DNA of 47,628 nt from FEN-1219 sp035548835 (GCA_035548835.1 DASZSB010000027.1:1-47628), one strand, 5' to 3'. Counted from the first letter of the stretch, positions 8,587 through 17,174 are shown. Notes: generated from the sequence alone by a model not told the origin. Translations and numbers: made by a program.

Positions 8587-8712
8587 CTACCTACGCCGGC
8601 CCCGGGATCGGCCGTCCTCGCGGCGGGGCGCCCTGCTCGCGCGCCGCTTCACGTACAGCAGCCACGCTGCGGCGAGCACCAGCAGGACGACCGCGAACAG
8701 AAGTAGCTTCAC
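8587..8712 (-). CDS. Possible small single-helix membrane protein with arginine-rich tail
   Basis: From a GTG at 8712 this 41-codon frame encodes VKLLLFAVVLLVLAAAWLLY, one strong membrane helix, followed by a very basic tail (KRRASRAPRRED..., ending in RGRRR). A longer version from an ATG at 8787 would have 66 residues. The nearest Shine-Dalgarno-like sequence (GAGG) is 11 nt before the GTG, which is long. The helix plus positive tail looks protein-like, but chance frames are common in DNA this rich in GC, so the call is weak. It lies between two copies of an 11-bp direct repeat. Confidence 0.33.
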   Translation of the reverse strand: MKLLLFAVVLLVLAAAWLLYVKRRASRAPRREDGRSRGRRR

Positions 8713-8765
8713 TGGTTCGCCAACCTCGGGGTTTCGCCAGTCTGGTTCCGCACCCGTTAACGCGC

Positions 8766-8776
8766 CGTTAGGAAAT
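8766..8776. repeat. 11-bp direct repeat CGTTAGGAAAT, copy 2
   Basis: Identical to the copy at 8576-8586 and 190 bp away in the same orientation. It sits about 135 bp upstream of the TorF-like gene start. A short perfect palindrome, cgttaacg, lies just before it at 8755-8762. Confidence 0.4.
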
Positions 8777-8852
8777 GCTGGGCGCATCTCCGGCCGCGTT
8801 CTGCTAACCCGGCGCTCATACCTGCCCCTCTACACTTCTCGGCCGAAGCGGG

Positions 8853-8870
8853 GTCGCAATTCGTTGCGAC
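8853..8870 (+). promoter_or_regulatory. Hairpin with UUCG tetraloop in the leader of the TorF-like gene
   Basis: gtcgcaa-ttcg-ttgcgac is a perfect 7-bp stem closed by a UUCG loop, 40 nt upstream of the ATG at 8911. A TACACT hexamer at 8831-8836 could be the -10 element, which would put the hairpin near the 5' end of the mRNA. Such 5' hairpins can protect abundant outer-membrane-protein mRNAs from decay. The closing pair is A-U rather than the most stable C-G. The role is inferred. Confidence 0.4.
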
Positions 8871-8910
8871 TCTCGACCGTGCCCCACCAAACTCTTCAGG
8901 AGTACGATTC

Positions 8911-9555
8911 ATGAGCAAGACGATTCTGTGCCTCGCCATCGCGGCCGCTGCTGCGGTTCCGGCCACTTCGATGGCCGGTACGGCCACCGCCAACATCGGC
9001 TGGAACAGCGATTACATCTTCCGCGGCATCTTCCAGAACTCGTCGTCCGCCTACGCCGGTATCGACTACACGACCGACAAGGGCTTCTACGTCGGCAACT
9101 GGGACGCGGACGTCGGCAAGGGCCTCGAGAACGACCTGTACTTCGGCTACTCGGCCGGTGACAAGGTCAAGTGGAAGGTCGGCTACACCGGCTACTTCTA
9201 CAGCGACGATTTCGACGATACGTACAACGAGGTCAACCTCGGCCTGTACTACGGCATCTTCTCGCTCGACGTCGCCGTCGGTAAGTACGACGGGTTCGGC
9301 AACAAGCAGGACTACGCGTTCACGTCCATCACGATCCAGCCGCAGAAGGGCCCGTACTACAAGGTCGGTGGCTTCAGCCAGGACTTCAGCGGCAGCTACT
9401 TCGAGCTCGGTTACACGACGCACCTGAAGGATCTGGATGTCGATCTGAACTTCGCCTGGGACCACAGCACCGACCTGAACGTCACCGGCAACGGTGTCGG
9501 CCAGGACAACGCCATCGTCTTCGGCATCAAGAAGACGTTCGCGCTCGGCCGCTGA
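8911..9555 (+). CDS. TorF-family putative outer-membrane porin
   Basis: A 214-residue protein with a signal peptide (cleavage likely after SMA, near residue 22). The opening motif NIGWNSDYIFRGI is typical of the TorF/TIGR02001 family of small beta-barrel proteins. The rest alternates aromatic and polar residues in short strands (KWKVGYTGYFYSDD, EVNLGLYYGIF, SYFELGYTTHL), as expected for an outer-membrane barrel, and ends near a strand with F and R. AGGAG precedes the ATG by eight bases. Substrates of this family are not well defined. The gene is monocistronic, with 142 nt without a recognisable gene before the next frame (9556-9697). Confidence 0.85.
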   Translation: MSKTILCLAIAAAAAVPATSMAGTATANIGWNSDYIFRGIFQNSSSAYAGIDYTTDKGFYVGNWDADVGKGLENDLYFGYSAGDKVKWKVGYTGYFYSDDFDDTYNEVNLGLYYGIFSLDVAVGKYDGFGNKQDYAFTSITIQPQKGPYYKVGGFSQDFSGSYFELGYTTHLKDLDVDLNFAWDHSTDLNVTGNGVGQDNAIVFGIKKTFALGR

Positions 9556-9697
9556 CATGCGGCACACCCGGTCGTGAGCTCATGACGCAGCTGACGCGCG
9601 TCCGTGGGTGAAGGTCGGGACCAGGACGCGATTTTCCTGACAGGGCGCTTATCTCCGCCGCTGCACGCTGTGGCCGGCGCTTTCCTCCGGACTGCAA

Positions 9698-10267
9698 ATG
9701 CAACTGTTCACGAACAGACCGAATTTCGATTTCATGCGACATCGTCGCAAGGCTCTGGTCTTGTCGGCCGTAGCAGTGGCCCTCTCGCTCGGATCTCTGG
9801 TCTGGCGCGGTCTGAACTACAGCGTCGAATTCACCGGAGGCGTCGCTATCGAGGCCAGCTATGGACAGCCTGCCGATCTCGAGGCAATCCGCAAGAACCT
9901 CGCAGACGCAGGCTTCGAGGATGTACACACGCGGGTTCTCGGGGCAACTACCGACGCCCTGATCACCCTGCGTCCGCCCGAGCGGAACGCGGACGTCGGT
10001 GCGTTGCGCGACCGTGTGCTGCAGGTCCTGCGTCTCGGGCAGCAGACCGTCGACGTAAGGAGATTCGACACGATCGGCCCCCAGGTGGGCTCCGACCTCG
10101 CGCGAAGCAGCGTGCTCGCAGTCCTCGTTGCGTCTCTATGCATCTTCATCTATGTGGCACTGCGTTTCCGGTGGAAGCTGGCCGTCGCCATGGCGCTGCT
10201 GCTGAAGATCACGCCAGCAGATCTCGTGGCCGCGAAGCAGCCGGCCGAAAGCGACGGGCTGCCGTGA
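9698..10267 (+). pseudogene. secF: Internally deleted SecF (orphan protein-export subunit remnant)
   Basis: The 189-codon frame begins like SecF: a first membrane helix (about 19-36), then a periplasmic P1-type domain with LNYSVEFTGGVAIEASY, and DTIGPQVGSDL followed by the second helix and ALRFRWKLAVAMALLL. A normal SecF of about 300-320 residues would then have four more helices. Here the next residues are KITPADLVAAKQPAESDGLP and the stop, which resemble the usual extreme C-terminus of SecF (G-x-x-x-DL-x-P-x-K-x-x). The simplest reading is an in-frame loss of about 110-130 residues covering helices 3-6. No secD is adjacent, and there is no clear Shine-Dalgarno sequence. The frame is intact, so a reduced product could still be made, but it cannot work as a normal translocase subunit. 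Confidence 0.72.
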
Positions 10268-10313
10268 CTCTGCGGGGGCTGGGCGCAATGGCAAGCACCA
10301 GACGTGCGCGGCG

Positions 10314-11933
10314 TCAATTCTTCCGCGCCCGGGTCAGCGCTTGCCACTTGTCGCGCCAGCTCACGCGTTCGTCCGACAGGGCATCCAGAAAGGCCGCCAG
10401 AGGCTTGGACTTCACCACGGAATAGAGCGTGACCCCACCGGTCAGCACGAGAATGAGGAGGAACAGCAGGATGCGGTACAGGAACGGCTCGTCGGCCGCC
10501 GCCAGGAGATTCATCCCGAGAAACCCGGTGGCCACGGTGCCGATCAGTCCAACCACCGTGACAACCGTCAGACGCAGGATCGTGTTCGCCTGCCTGCGCA
10601 TGCTGTCCGTATCGAGATAGCTGTTCATATCCGCAACCTCGGTGCGGACTTCGTGATAGAGCTCGTCGTTGCGCAGGTGGCGGCTCAGCCGGGTGAACAT
10701 CGTCCGCGCGAGTTCCTGGCTCGACACCTCGTGGAACCAGTACCGATGTGTGAACCGGAGAAAGATCTCCATCGATCTGCGGATCGTGCGCTTGAACTCG
10801 CGCACGGACTCGGTGTCGCCCACCTCCAGTCGATTCATGGCGACGGCGAGCTCATCGGACATCGACAGGAGAGCAGCCCGGTGGAAATGCGCGATCAGGA
10901 ACAGCAGGAAGTACTGATGCCGGAACTGACCGAACATGCCCGTCTCACGGCCGTCAAAGAATGTATCGCCGTGCCGGCCGACCGCCGCGAGCAGCAAGCC
11001 TGTAGAGATCAGGCGCGCGTCGCCCGAAAAGTTCTCCCCTTCGCGTCCCCAGAAGCGCTCCTCGCAGTAGTCGCTCTCGAACGACGCAAGTGAGCGTTCG
11101 GAGTACGGGAGCGCATCGCGTGGACCGGGGCGCGTAACGAGTGCGAGCCGCACGAAATCGGCGCGCGTCAGCTCGTTTGGCTCGTCGAGAGCCAGGTATG
11201 CCATCAGCGGCATTCGGTAGTATTCGAGCTGACGGTAGCGCAAGGCTGCGATCTGCCCCGGATGTTCGAGGCCGAGCGGCTTCAGCAGGAATTGCCAGTG
11301 TGCGGCCAGACGCGGCGCCCGGTACTTGGCGACATGTGCGAGGTATTCCCCTTTGCGCTCATAGTCCGATGTGGCAAGCACGGAGCCGCCGGCACCGAGC
11401 CACTCGACCCGCTTCGGGCAGTTCCCGCCGTCGCCGGAGGCGGTCCACCAGGCGGGATATGCGCGTCCGAACCGAAACAACGTGTCCTGGGCCCGGTCGA
11501 GCGGGATGTCGTCTGCATAGAGCTCGACGACCAGAATCGCAACGTCGGCATCGAGAAAAAAGTAGAGATCGACGTCCGCAACGTGGAACGTCTCGCTCAT
11601 GTCGCCGTCGTACAGGACGCGCACGCCGCTGACATCCTCGCGCCGGAAGACGCGCATGCTCGGTTCGCCATGTCGGCTCGACGTTTCTTGCCCGACCGTC
11701 GCGCCATGCATGAACCGCTGCACGTAGGGCAGGAACGTGACGAATTCCTTGTAGTGGCGTTCGCGAAATTCCTGCGGATCCACGTCGAACTCGTCACGCA
11801 CCTCGCGCCAGCGATTCTCATGACCGAGTCCCTCGAGCGCCTCCCAGTGACGCTGGACGTGGGCGCCCGGCCTCAGCGGCATCAGCTGCAGCGGCCAAAG
11901 GACGATCTGGCGGAAGTGACGAACGGTAGTCAT
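10314..11933 (-). CDS. CorA-like divalent cation transporter with long N-terminal domain
   Basis: A 539-residue protein. The last 70 residues have two membrane helices separated by a short loop. The first helix ends with the signature G473-M474-N475 (GFLGMNLL), diagnostic of the CorA/Mrs2 superfamily of Mg2+ (or Co2+/Zn2+) channels. A long helical cytoplasmic region precedes it (charged segments around 370-450). The N-terminal half (1-300), rich in aromatic and acidic residues, is longer than in classical CorA (about 316 residues), and I do not recognise it as another domain. The ion is unknown. It faces away from the secF remnant. The 145 nt between it and the upstream regulator (11934-12078) hold no gene I can support. 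Confidence 0.82.
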   Translation of the reverse strand: MTTVRHFRQIVLWPLQLMPLRPGAHVQRHWEALEGLGHENRWREVRDEFDVDPQEFRERHYKEFVTFLPYVQRFMHGATVGQETSSRHGEPSMRVFRREDVSGVRVLYDGDMSETFHVADVDLYFFLDADVAILVVELYADDIPLDRAQDTLFRFGRAYPAWWTASGDGGNCPKRVEWLGAGGSVLATSDYERKGEYLAHVAKYRAPRLAAHWQFLLKPLGLEHPGQIAALRYRQLEYYRMPLMAYLALDEPNELTRADFVRLALVTRPGPRDALPYSERSLASFESDYCEERFWGREGENFSGDARLISTGLLLAAVGRHGDTFFDGRETGMFGQFRHQYFLLFLIAHFHRAALLSMSDELAVAMNRLEVGDTESVREFKRTIRRSMEIFLRFTHRYWFHEVSSQELARTMFTRLSRHLRNDELYHEVRTEVADMNSYLDTDSMRRQANTILRLTVVTVVGLIGTVATGFLGMNLLAAADEPFLYRILLFLLILVLTGGVTLYSVVKSKPLAAFLDALSDERVSWRDKWQALTRARKN

Positions 11934-12078
11934 CGGTAGAGGGCGTCAGTCACTGATCCCGCTCGCGCCTTCGACATGGTCTTCCTCCGCCATCGCAAAA
12001 CGAGTCTCGCTCAATAGCACGACGCAGGTAATCCGGTCGTTAAGAAACGCGCCCATGGACGCGCCACGCGCCGGCGCC

Positions 12079-12732
12079 CTATTCCGGCTGCCGGGGCACG
12101 AGCCCGAGCCGGCCCGCGATGCGCACGAGCTGCACGGCGGATTCGGCGCCGAGCTTCTGCTTGATGGCGGTCTGATGGTTCGACACGGTCTTCGGCGTGA
12201 GGCCGAGCGCCTTCGCGATGTCCTTGATCGGCAGGCCCTGCACGACGAGCCGCAGCACCTCGAACTCGCGCGCCGACAGCGCATCGGCCGAGGCGGTTTC
12301 GGCGACGGTGTTCCGGCGTGCCAGCGCCTGCGCGATGTCGGCCGACACGTACGGCTTGCCACGCGCGACCGCCAGCACGGCGTCGACCAGCACGTTCGGC
12401 GCGCTGGCCTTCGTGACGTAGCCGCTGGCCCCGGCCTGCAGCGCGCGGTTCGCGAAGATCGCGTCCTCGTACATGCTGAAGATCAGCACGCGCGTGGCCG
12501 GGTTCGCGGCAAGCATGCGGCGCATGGCCTCGACACCGCTGACGCCGGGCAGCGCGATGTCCATGACCACGACGTGCGGCGCCAGCGCGCAGAACTGCGC
12601 ATAGGCGGTGTCGGCATCGTCGGCCTCGCCGATGACCTCGATGTTGCCGCCGCGCTCGAGCAGCCGGCGGTAGCCTTCGCGGACCACCGCGTGATCGTCG
12701 ACCAGCAGCACCGTGACCGTGCCGTCGCTCAT
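12079..12732 (-). CDS. NarL/LuxR-type response regulator
   Basis: A 217-residue regulator. The receiver domain has D12/D13, the phospho-acceptor D58, and K at about 108. The C-terminal LuxR helix-turn-helix (about 150-212) contains LSAREFEVLRLV and DIAKALGLTPKTVSNH. Its ATG overlaps the stop of the histidine kinase gene by 4 nt, so the two form one two-component system. The closest named relatives in layout are UhpA/NarL-type regulators. The divergent TonB-dependent receptor gene next to the kinase is the most obvious candidate target, which is an inference from position. Confidence 0.93.
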   Translation of the reverse strand: MSDGTVTVLLVDDHAVVREGYRRLLERGGNIEVIGEADDADTAYAQFCALAPHVVVMDIALPGVSGVEAMRRMLAANPATRVLIFSMYEDAIFANRALQAGASGYVTKASAPNVLVDAVLAVARGKPYVSADIAQALARRNTVAETASADALSAREFEVLRLVVQGLPIKDIAKALGLTPKTVSNHQTAIKQKLGAESAVQLVRIAGRLGLVPRQPE

Positions 12733-13694
12733 GCGCTTCGGGCCTGCAGCGGCAGTCGTGCCGTCAGGGCGAGGCCCTCGCCCGGGCGGCTCTCGAGACG
12801 GAACACCCCGCCCATCATCTCGACGCGCTCCTGCATGCCGCTGACGCCGAAACCCGGCCTGCGCGCGCCAGGATCCATGCCCCGCCCGTCATCGGCGACG
12901 CGCAGCACGACCTCGTCCGTGCCGGGTGCCGTGTGCCGCCGCAGCGAGATGTCGACGCACTGGGCCTGCGCATGGCGCTGGCAGTTCGTCAGGGCTTCCT
13001 GGATCAGGCGGAACACGGTCAGGTCGAGCGCCTCGCCGAGCCCGTCGAGCCTGCCGTCGAACGCGAGCGTGAAGCGCGTGCGCGGGCTGCGCTGGCGCCA
13101 GGAGTCGACGCAGCTCTCGATGGCCGCGGTGAGCCCGAGCTCGTCGAGACCGACCGGGCGCAAGCGCCGGATCATGTCGCTGACGGCAGCGTGCACGTGG
13201 TCCACGCTCGCGACGATCGCGGCCGCGGCCTTTCTGGCGAACGCCGGCTCGCCGGAGGTGTGATCGCGGATCGACACGGCATCGAGCTTGATGGCGTTCA
13301 GGTACTGGCCGAGCTCGTCGTGCAGCTCGCGCGCGAGGTGCTTGCGCTCCGCTTCCTGGATCGACAGGTGCCGGTGCGCGAGCTCGCGGTTTTCGGCGAG
13401 CGCACGCGCGAGACGCGCCTCGGCCTCTGCGCGCGCCGCGAGCTCGATGCGCGTGCGCAGGTAGCGGCGGTGCGAGAACCACACGAGCCCGAGGGTCAAC
13501 GCGATCAGCGCGACCGGCAGCTCGTCGAGCTGCAGTGCCTCGAACTGGCGCGTGCGCAGGTACAGCCATTCGCTCAGCTCGAAGTATGCCGACACCGCGC
13601 TTGAGAGCAGCGTCAGCGCCACCACCAGCAGCAGGTCGCGCGCGACGTCGCGCCGCGGAGCGTGCCGTGCATCGCCGGGTTCAGGATCCGCCAT
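12729..13694 (-). CDS. Sensor histidine kinase (HisKA_3 type), partner of the NarL-type regulator
   Basis: A 321-residue kinase. Two N-terminal membrane helices (about 20-40 and 61-80) flank a very short loop, so there is no large external sensing domain. A coiled-coil linker follows, then the dimerisation box AERKHLARELHDELGQ with the phospho-acceptor H125. The C-terminal ATPase domain has RLIQEALTNCQRHA, DDGRGMD and GFGVSGMQERVEMMGG. I chose the ATG at 13694 because it places the first helix directly after a short polar start. With so little exposed sequence, it may sense the membrane state or a partner protein such as the neighbouring receptor. Confidence 0.93.
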   Translation of the reverse strand: MADPEPGDARHAPRRDVARDLLLVVALTLLSSAVSAYFELSEWLYLRTRQFEALQLDELPVALIALTLGLVWFSHRRYLRTRIELAARAEAEARLARALAENRELAHRHLSIQEAERKHLARELHDELGQYLNAIKLDAVSIRDHTSGEPAFARKAAAAIVASVDHVHAAVSDMIRRLRPVGLDELGLTAAIESCVDSWRQRSPRTRFTLAFDGRLDGLGEALDLTVFRLIQEALTNCQRHAQAQCVDISLRRHTAPGTDEVVLRVADDGRGMDPGARRPGFGVSGMQERVEMMGGVFRLESRPGEGLALTARLPLQARSA

Positions 13695-13820
13695 GCCGCT
13701 CACCTCCCTCGCAGGGCGCGCCGCACGCCAGGAAGAATTCCCGCCGCGCGCGGGAAACCCGCTCTGGCCTCGGGCCGGATGTTGCCCGACACTCGCCGCG
13801 CTTCGATCACCGAGCCGTAC

Positions 13821-16349
13821 ATGTCCGTGACCCGACCGCCGATCGTGACCCTCATCGCCGCATGGTATGCATTCGCGGCGGCCGTTCCTACGCTGGCCCA
13901 GGCCGCCGAGCCGCAGCCCGCGCCGACGGACCTGCCGACGATCTACGTGATCGGCACGATGCCCCTGCCGGGCCAGGAGCTCGACCCGAACAAGGTGGCC
14001 GCGCCGCTCCAGACCGCAACCGCCGAGGACCTGGACCGCAGCCTCGCGATCGACCTCACGGAATACATGACGCGGCGGATGAACGGCGTCTACGTCAACG
14101 ACATCCAGAACAACCCGCTGCAGCCCGACATCAGCTATCGCGGCTACACGGCGTCGCCGCTGCTCGGCACGGCCCAGGGCCTGTCGGTGTATCTCGACGG
14201 CATGCGCCTGAACCAGCCGTTCGGCGACGTCGTGAGCTGGGACCTGATCCCGCGCGTGGCGCTCGCGTCGATCACGCTGTTGCCGGGGTCGAACCCGCTG
14301 TTTGGATTGAACACGCTCGGCGGCGCCCTCGCGCTGCGGACGAAGGACGGGTTCTCCGATCCGGGCGGCAGCGTGCAGGTGGGCTACGGATCGCACGGGC
14401 GCGCCGGTGTCGAGCTGCAGGCCGGTGATCACGGCGACGGCGGCTTCCACTGGTACGCGGCGGCCAACCGCCTGTCCGACGACGGCTGGCGCACGGGGTC
14501 GCCGACCGACGCGACCCAGCTGTTCGGCAAGGTGGGCTGGCGGCACGAGCGCAACGATCTCACCCTGACGGCCGCCTACGCGGACACGGACTTGACCGGC
14601 AACGGGCTGCAGGAGCAGCGCCTGCTCGCGCGCGACTACGCGAGCGTCTACACCAAGCCGGACAACACAGCGAATCGCTCCGGTCTCGTGAGCCTCGGCC
14701 TGCGCCGCGAGCTCAGCCCGCGGCTCTCGCTTTCCGGCAACGCGTACTACCGCGAGATCCGCACGGCCACCTTGAACGGCGACATCAACGAGGGCGCGCT
14801 CGGCGAGAACGTGTACCAGCCGAGCGCGGCCGAGCGCGACGCGCTCGCGGCCGCCGGCTACACGGGCTACCCGCTGACCGGCGAAACGGCTGCCAACACG
14901 CCGTTCCCCTACTGGCGCTGCATCGCGAACGTGCTGCTGAACACCGAGCCCAACGAGAAGTGCAACGGCCTGCTCAATCGCACGCGCACGGTCCAGAGCG
15001 ACGGCGGCGCCAGCGTCCAGATCACGCGCGACATCGAACGCGGCGAGCGCAGCCACCGGCTCACGGCCGGCGCCGCGTACCGAGCCAGCCGCTCGCAGTT
15101 CGTCCAGTCCTCCCAGTTCGGGTACCTCACGAGCGATCGTGGCATCACGGCCGTCGACGGCCCCGGTGCGTTCGCGGACGGCACTCAGGATTCCGAGAAC
15201 GCGTTCGACGCGCGCGTGGACCTCGCGGGGCGCGTCCGCACCTCGAGCGCGTTCGTCAGCGACGCGCTGGGCCTGTCGCGCGCGCTCGCGATCACGCTGG
15301 CCGGACGCTACGACCGCACCACGGTCGACAACGCCGACGCGCTCGCGCCCGGCGGCGGCCCGGGCTCGCTCGACGGCCACCACGTCTTCGGCCGCTTCAA
15401 CCCCGCGATCGGCCTGACGTTCAATCCAACGGACCGCTTCGGCTTCTACGCGGGCTACGACGAAGGCAGCCGCGCCCCGTCCACGATCGAGCTCGGCTGC
15501 GCCGACCCCGCGAACCCCTGCAAGCTGCCGAACGCGATGGCCGGCGACCCGCCGCTCGATCAGGTCGTGACGAAAACGTTCGAGGCCGGCGTACGCGGCC
15601 GCCTGCGCAGCGGGCTCGCCTGGAGCGCCGGGCTGTTCCGCGCCGACAACCACGCCGACATCCTGTTCGTGGCCGACGACCAGGCGGGGTTCGGCTACTT
15701 CCGGAACTTCGGCGCGACGCGGCGCCAGGGCGTCGAGCTCGGCATCGACGCGCGCGTGGGCAGGTTCGGCGTGGGCGGCGGCGCCACGTATCTCGACGCC
15801 ACGTACCGCAGCGGCGAGGTTCTGGGCGCCGCGGGCAACAGCACCAACGACGCCGGGGCGCCGGGCTTCGAGGGGAACGTCGAGATCCATCCGGGCGACC
15901 GGATCCCGCTGACGCCGCGCGAGCTGCTGCACGCGTATGGGCAGTGGTCTCCCACGGCGAAGCTCTCGTTCGACGCGGACGTGATCTATGTCGGCGGCTC
16001 GTACGCACGCGGCAACGAGAACAACCGGCACGAGCCGGATGGCGTCTACTATCTGGGGCCCGGCGCCACTGCCGGGTACGCGGTGCTGAACCTCGGCGCC
16101 CACCTCCGGCCGGCGCCCCGCGTGCTGGTGTTCGCGCAGATCACGAACCTGCTCGACCGCCGGTACTTCACCGCATCGCAACTCGGCGCGACGGCGTTCA
16201 CGGCCACGGGCGCGTTCGTCGCGCAGCCCTTCGCGGGACCCGTCGTCGACGGCGAGCGGCCGCTCACGTACTCGACGTTCTATGCCCCCGGCGCGCCCCG
16301 CGCCGTGTGGGTCGGAGCGCGGTTCGGCCTCGGTCGCGCAGCCCGCTGA
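13821..16349 (+). CDS. TonB-dependent outer-membrane receptor
   Basis: An 842-residue receptor. The signal peptide (cleaved near AQA, residue 26-28) is followed by a TonB-box-like TIYVIGT, then a plug domain (about 55-180) with LSVYLDGMRLNQPFGDVV and a GLNTLGGALAL motif. A long beta-barrel follows with many alternating-polarity strands. Two Cys pairs lie in predicted external loops (WRCIANV...EKCNGL and ELGCADPANPCKLPN). It imports a large or scarce ligand across the outer membrane using TonB. The ligand cannot be told from sequence. The start gives a normal signal peptide. The gap to the divergent kinase gene is 126 nt and includes a small hairpin (13750-13762). The C-terminus ends in GRAAR rather than the usual final aromatic. 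Confidence 0.92.
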   Translation: MSVTRPPIVTLIAAWYAFAAAVPTLAQAAEPQPAPTDLPTIYVIGTMPLPGQELDPNKVAAPLQTATAEDLDRSLAIDLTEYMTRRMNGVYVNDIQNNPLQPDISYRGYTASPLLGTAQGLSVYLDGMRLNQPFGDVVSWDLIPRVALASITLLPGSNPLFGLNTLGGALALRTKDGFSDPGGSVQVGYGSHGRAGVELQAGDHGDGGFHWYAAANRLSDDGWRTGSPTDATQLFGKVGWRHERNDLTLTAAYADTDLTGNGLQEQRLLARDYASVYTKPDNTANRSGLVSLGLRRELSPRLSLSGNAYYREIRTATLNGDINEGALGENVYQPSAAERDALAAAGYTGYPLTGETAANTPFPYWRCIANVLLNTEPNEKCNGLLNRTRTVQSDGGASVQITRDIERGERSHRLTAGAAYRASRSQFVQSSQFGYLTSDRGITAVDGPGAFADGTQDSENAFDARVDLAGRVRTSSAFVSDALGLSRALAITLAGRYDRTTVDNADALAPGGGPGSLDGHHVFGRFNPAIGLTFNPTDRFGFYAGYDEGSRAPSTIELGCADPANPCKLPNAMAGDPPLDQVVTKTFEAGVRGRLRSGLAWSAGLFRADNHADILFVADDQAGFGYFRNFGATRRQGVELGIDARVGRFGVGGGATYLDATYRSGEVLGAAGNSTNDAGAPGFEGNVEIHPGDRIPLTPRELLHAYGQWSPTAKLSFDADVIYVGGSYARGNENNRHEPDGVYYLGPGATAGYAVLNLGAHLRPAPRVLVFAQITNLLDRRYFTASQLGATAFTATGAFVAQPFAGPVVDGERPLTYSTFYAPGAPRAVWVGARFGLGRAAR

Positions 16350-16432
16350 GCCCGTGGGCCGGGGCCCGATCTGGCGCTCGCGGCGGGCTTCCCGGAACGG
16401 AAGCGCGCGACCGGCCGGGCGCATGGCGCGCT

Positions 16433-16440
16433 GGTATACT
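16433..16440 (+). promoter_or_regulatory. Extended -10 promoter element of the rhodanese-grxC-secB-gpsA operon
   Basis: The sequence ggtatact, preceded by t (TGGTATACT overall), is an extended -10 element (TGnTATACT) 35 nt before the ATG of the rhodanese gene. No good -35 is visible, which is normal for extended -10 promoters. The only other sequence between it and the receptor stop is GC-rich and short (16350-16432). Confidence 0.5.
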
Positions 16441-16474
16441 GCCGCGTCCTCACGGCGCCGATCGTCCCGAATAG

Positions 16475-16894
16475 ATGCAACAACTCGTTGAATTTGCTGG
16501 GCACCATACCTGGATCGTCGCCGGGTTCGTCGTGGCGCTGCTGGCCGTGGCGTTCTACGAGCTGCGCCTGCGGGCCACGGGCGCGATGCAGGTATCGGCC
16601 GCGGACGCGGTGCGCCTGATCAACCGCGGCGCGCTCGTAATCGACGTGCGTAACCCCGAGGACTTCGCCGCCGGGCACATCGTGAACGCCCGCAACGTGG
16701 CGCTCGAGAAGCTCCAGCAGGGCGACGACGCCATCAAGAAGCAGAAGGACAAGATCCTGCTGACGGTCTGCGCCACCGGCGCGACGGCAGGCCGCGCGGC
16801 GGACCTGCTGCGCCGTGCCGGCTACACGAATGTGTTCAACGTCCGGGGCGGCCTCGCGAGCTGGCGCTCCGAGAACCTGCCGCTGGTGAAGTGA
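16475..16894 (+). CDS. yibN: Membrane-anchored rhodanese-like protein (YibN type)
   Basis: A 139-residue protein with one N-terminal membrane helix (about 12-30) and a rhodanese domain (about 38-137). The active-site loop has C99 (TVCATGATAGRAA), and the conserved IDVRNPEDFAAGHI is present. It probably moves sulfur or redox groups at the inner face of the membrane. Its place directly before grxC and secB is the same as that of yibN in E. coli. It ends 1 nt before the GTG start of grxC. Confidence 0.9.
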   Translation: MQQLVEFAGHHTWIVAGFVVALLAVAFYELRLRATGAMQVSAADAVRLINRGALVIDVRNPEDFAAGHIVNARNVALEKLQQGDDAIKKQKDKILLTVCATGATAGRAADLLRRAGYTNVFNVRGGLASWRSENLPLVK

Positions 16895-16895
16895 C

Positions 16896-17174
16896 GTGGC
16901 GGAACCGCGCATCGTCATGTACACGACCCCGTTCTGCGGCTATTGCGCCGCGGCCAAGCGGCTGCTGGCGGCCAAGGGCGCGGAGTACACCGAGATCGAC
17001 GTCATGATGGACTCCGCGCGCCGCCAGGAGATGCTGGCGAAGAGCAACGGCAGGCGCACGGTTCCGCAGATCTTCATCGACGGCCGCCATATCGGCGGCT
17101 TCGACGACTTGAACGCGCTCGACAAGGCCGGCGAGCTCGATCCGCTGCTCGCGGCGCCGCCGGCGCGCACCTAA
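16896..17174 (+). CDS. grxC: Glutaredoxin 3
   Basis: A 92-residue glutaredoxin. The redox motif is C14-G-Y-C17 instead of the more common CPYC. The glutathione-binding features TVPQIFIDGRHIGGFDD are present. It reduces disulfides and glutathione adducts in the cytoplasm. The start is a GTG 1 nt after the rhodanese stop, giving the normal short N-terminus before IVMYTTPFC. It is the second gene in the operon leading to secB. Confidence 0.95.
   Translation: MAEPRIVMYTTPFCGYCAAAKRLLAAKGAEYTEIDVMMDSARRQEMLAKSNGRRTVPQIFIDGRHIGGFDDLNALDKAGELDPLLAAPPART

Noticed and set aside
9572..9587. Near-palindrome gtcgtgagctcatgac after the TorF-like gene as a terminator
   Set aside because: The stem has a mismatch, there is almost no loop and no T-run follows. 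It might be a weak protein-binding site, but I cannot support a terminator.
11946..12056. 36-codon minus-strand frame between the response regulator and the CorA-like gene
   Set aside because: It has no Shine-Dalgarno sequence and no membrane or other protein-like pattern; its composition fits non-coding DNA.
13695..16424. Minus-strand extension of the histidine kinase frame to 1231 codons, antisense to the TonB-dependent receptor
   Set aside because: The extension is low-complexity shadow text. The kinase has a normal ATG and membrane helix at 13694, and the receptor frame on the other strand is clear.
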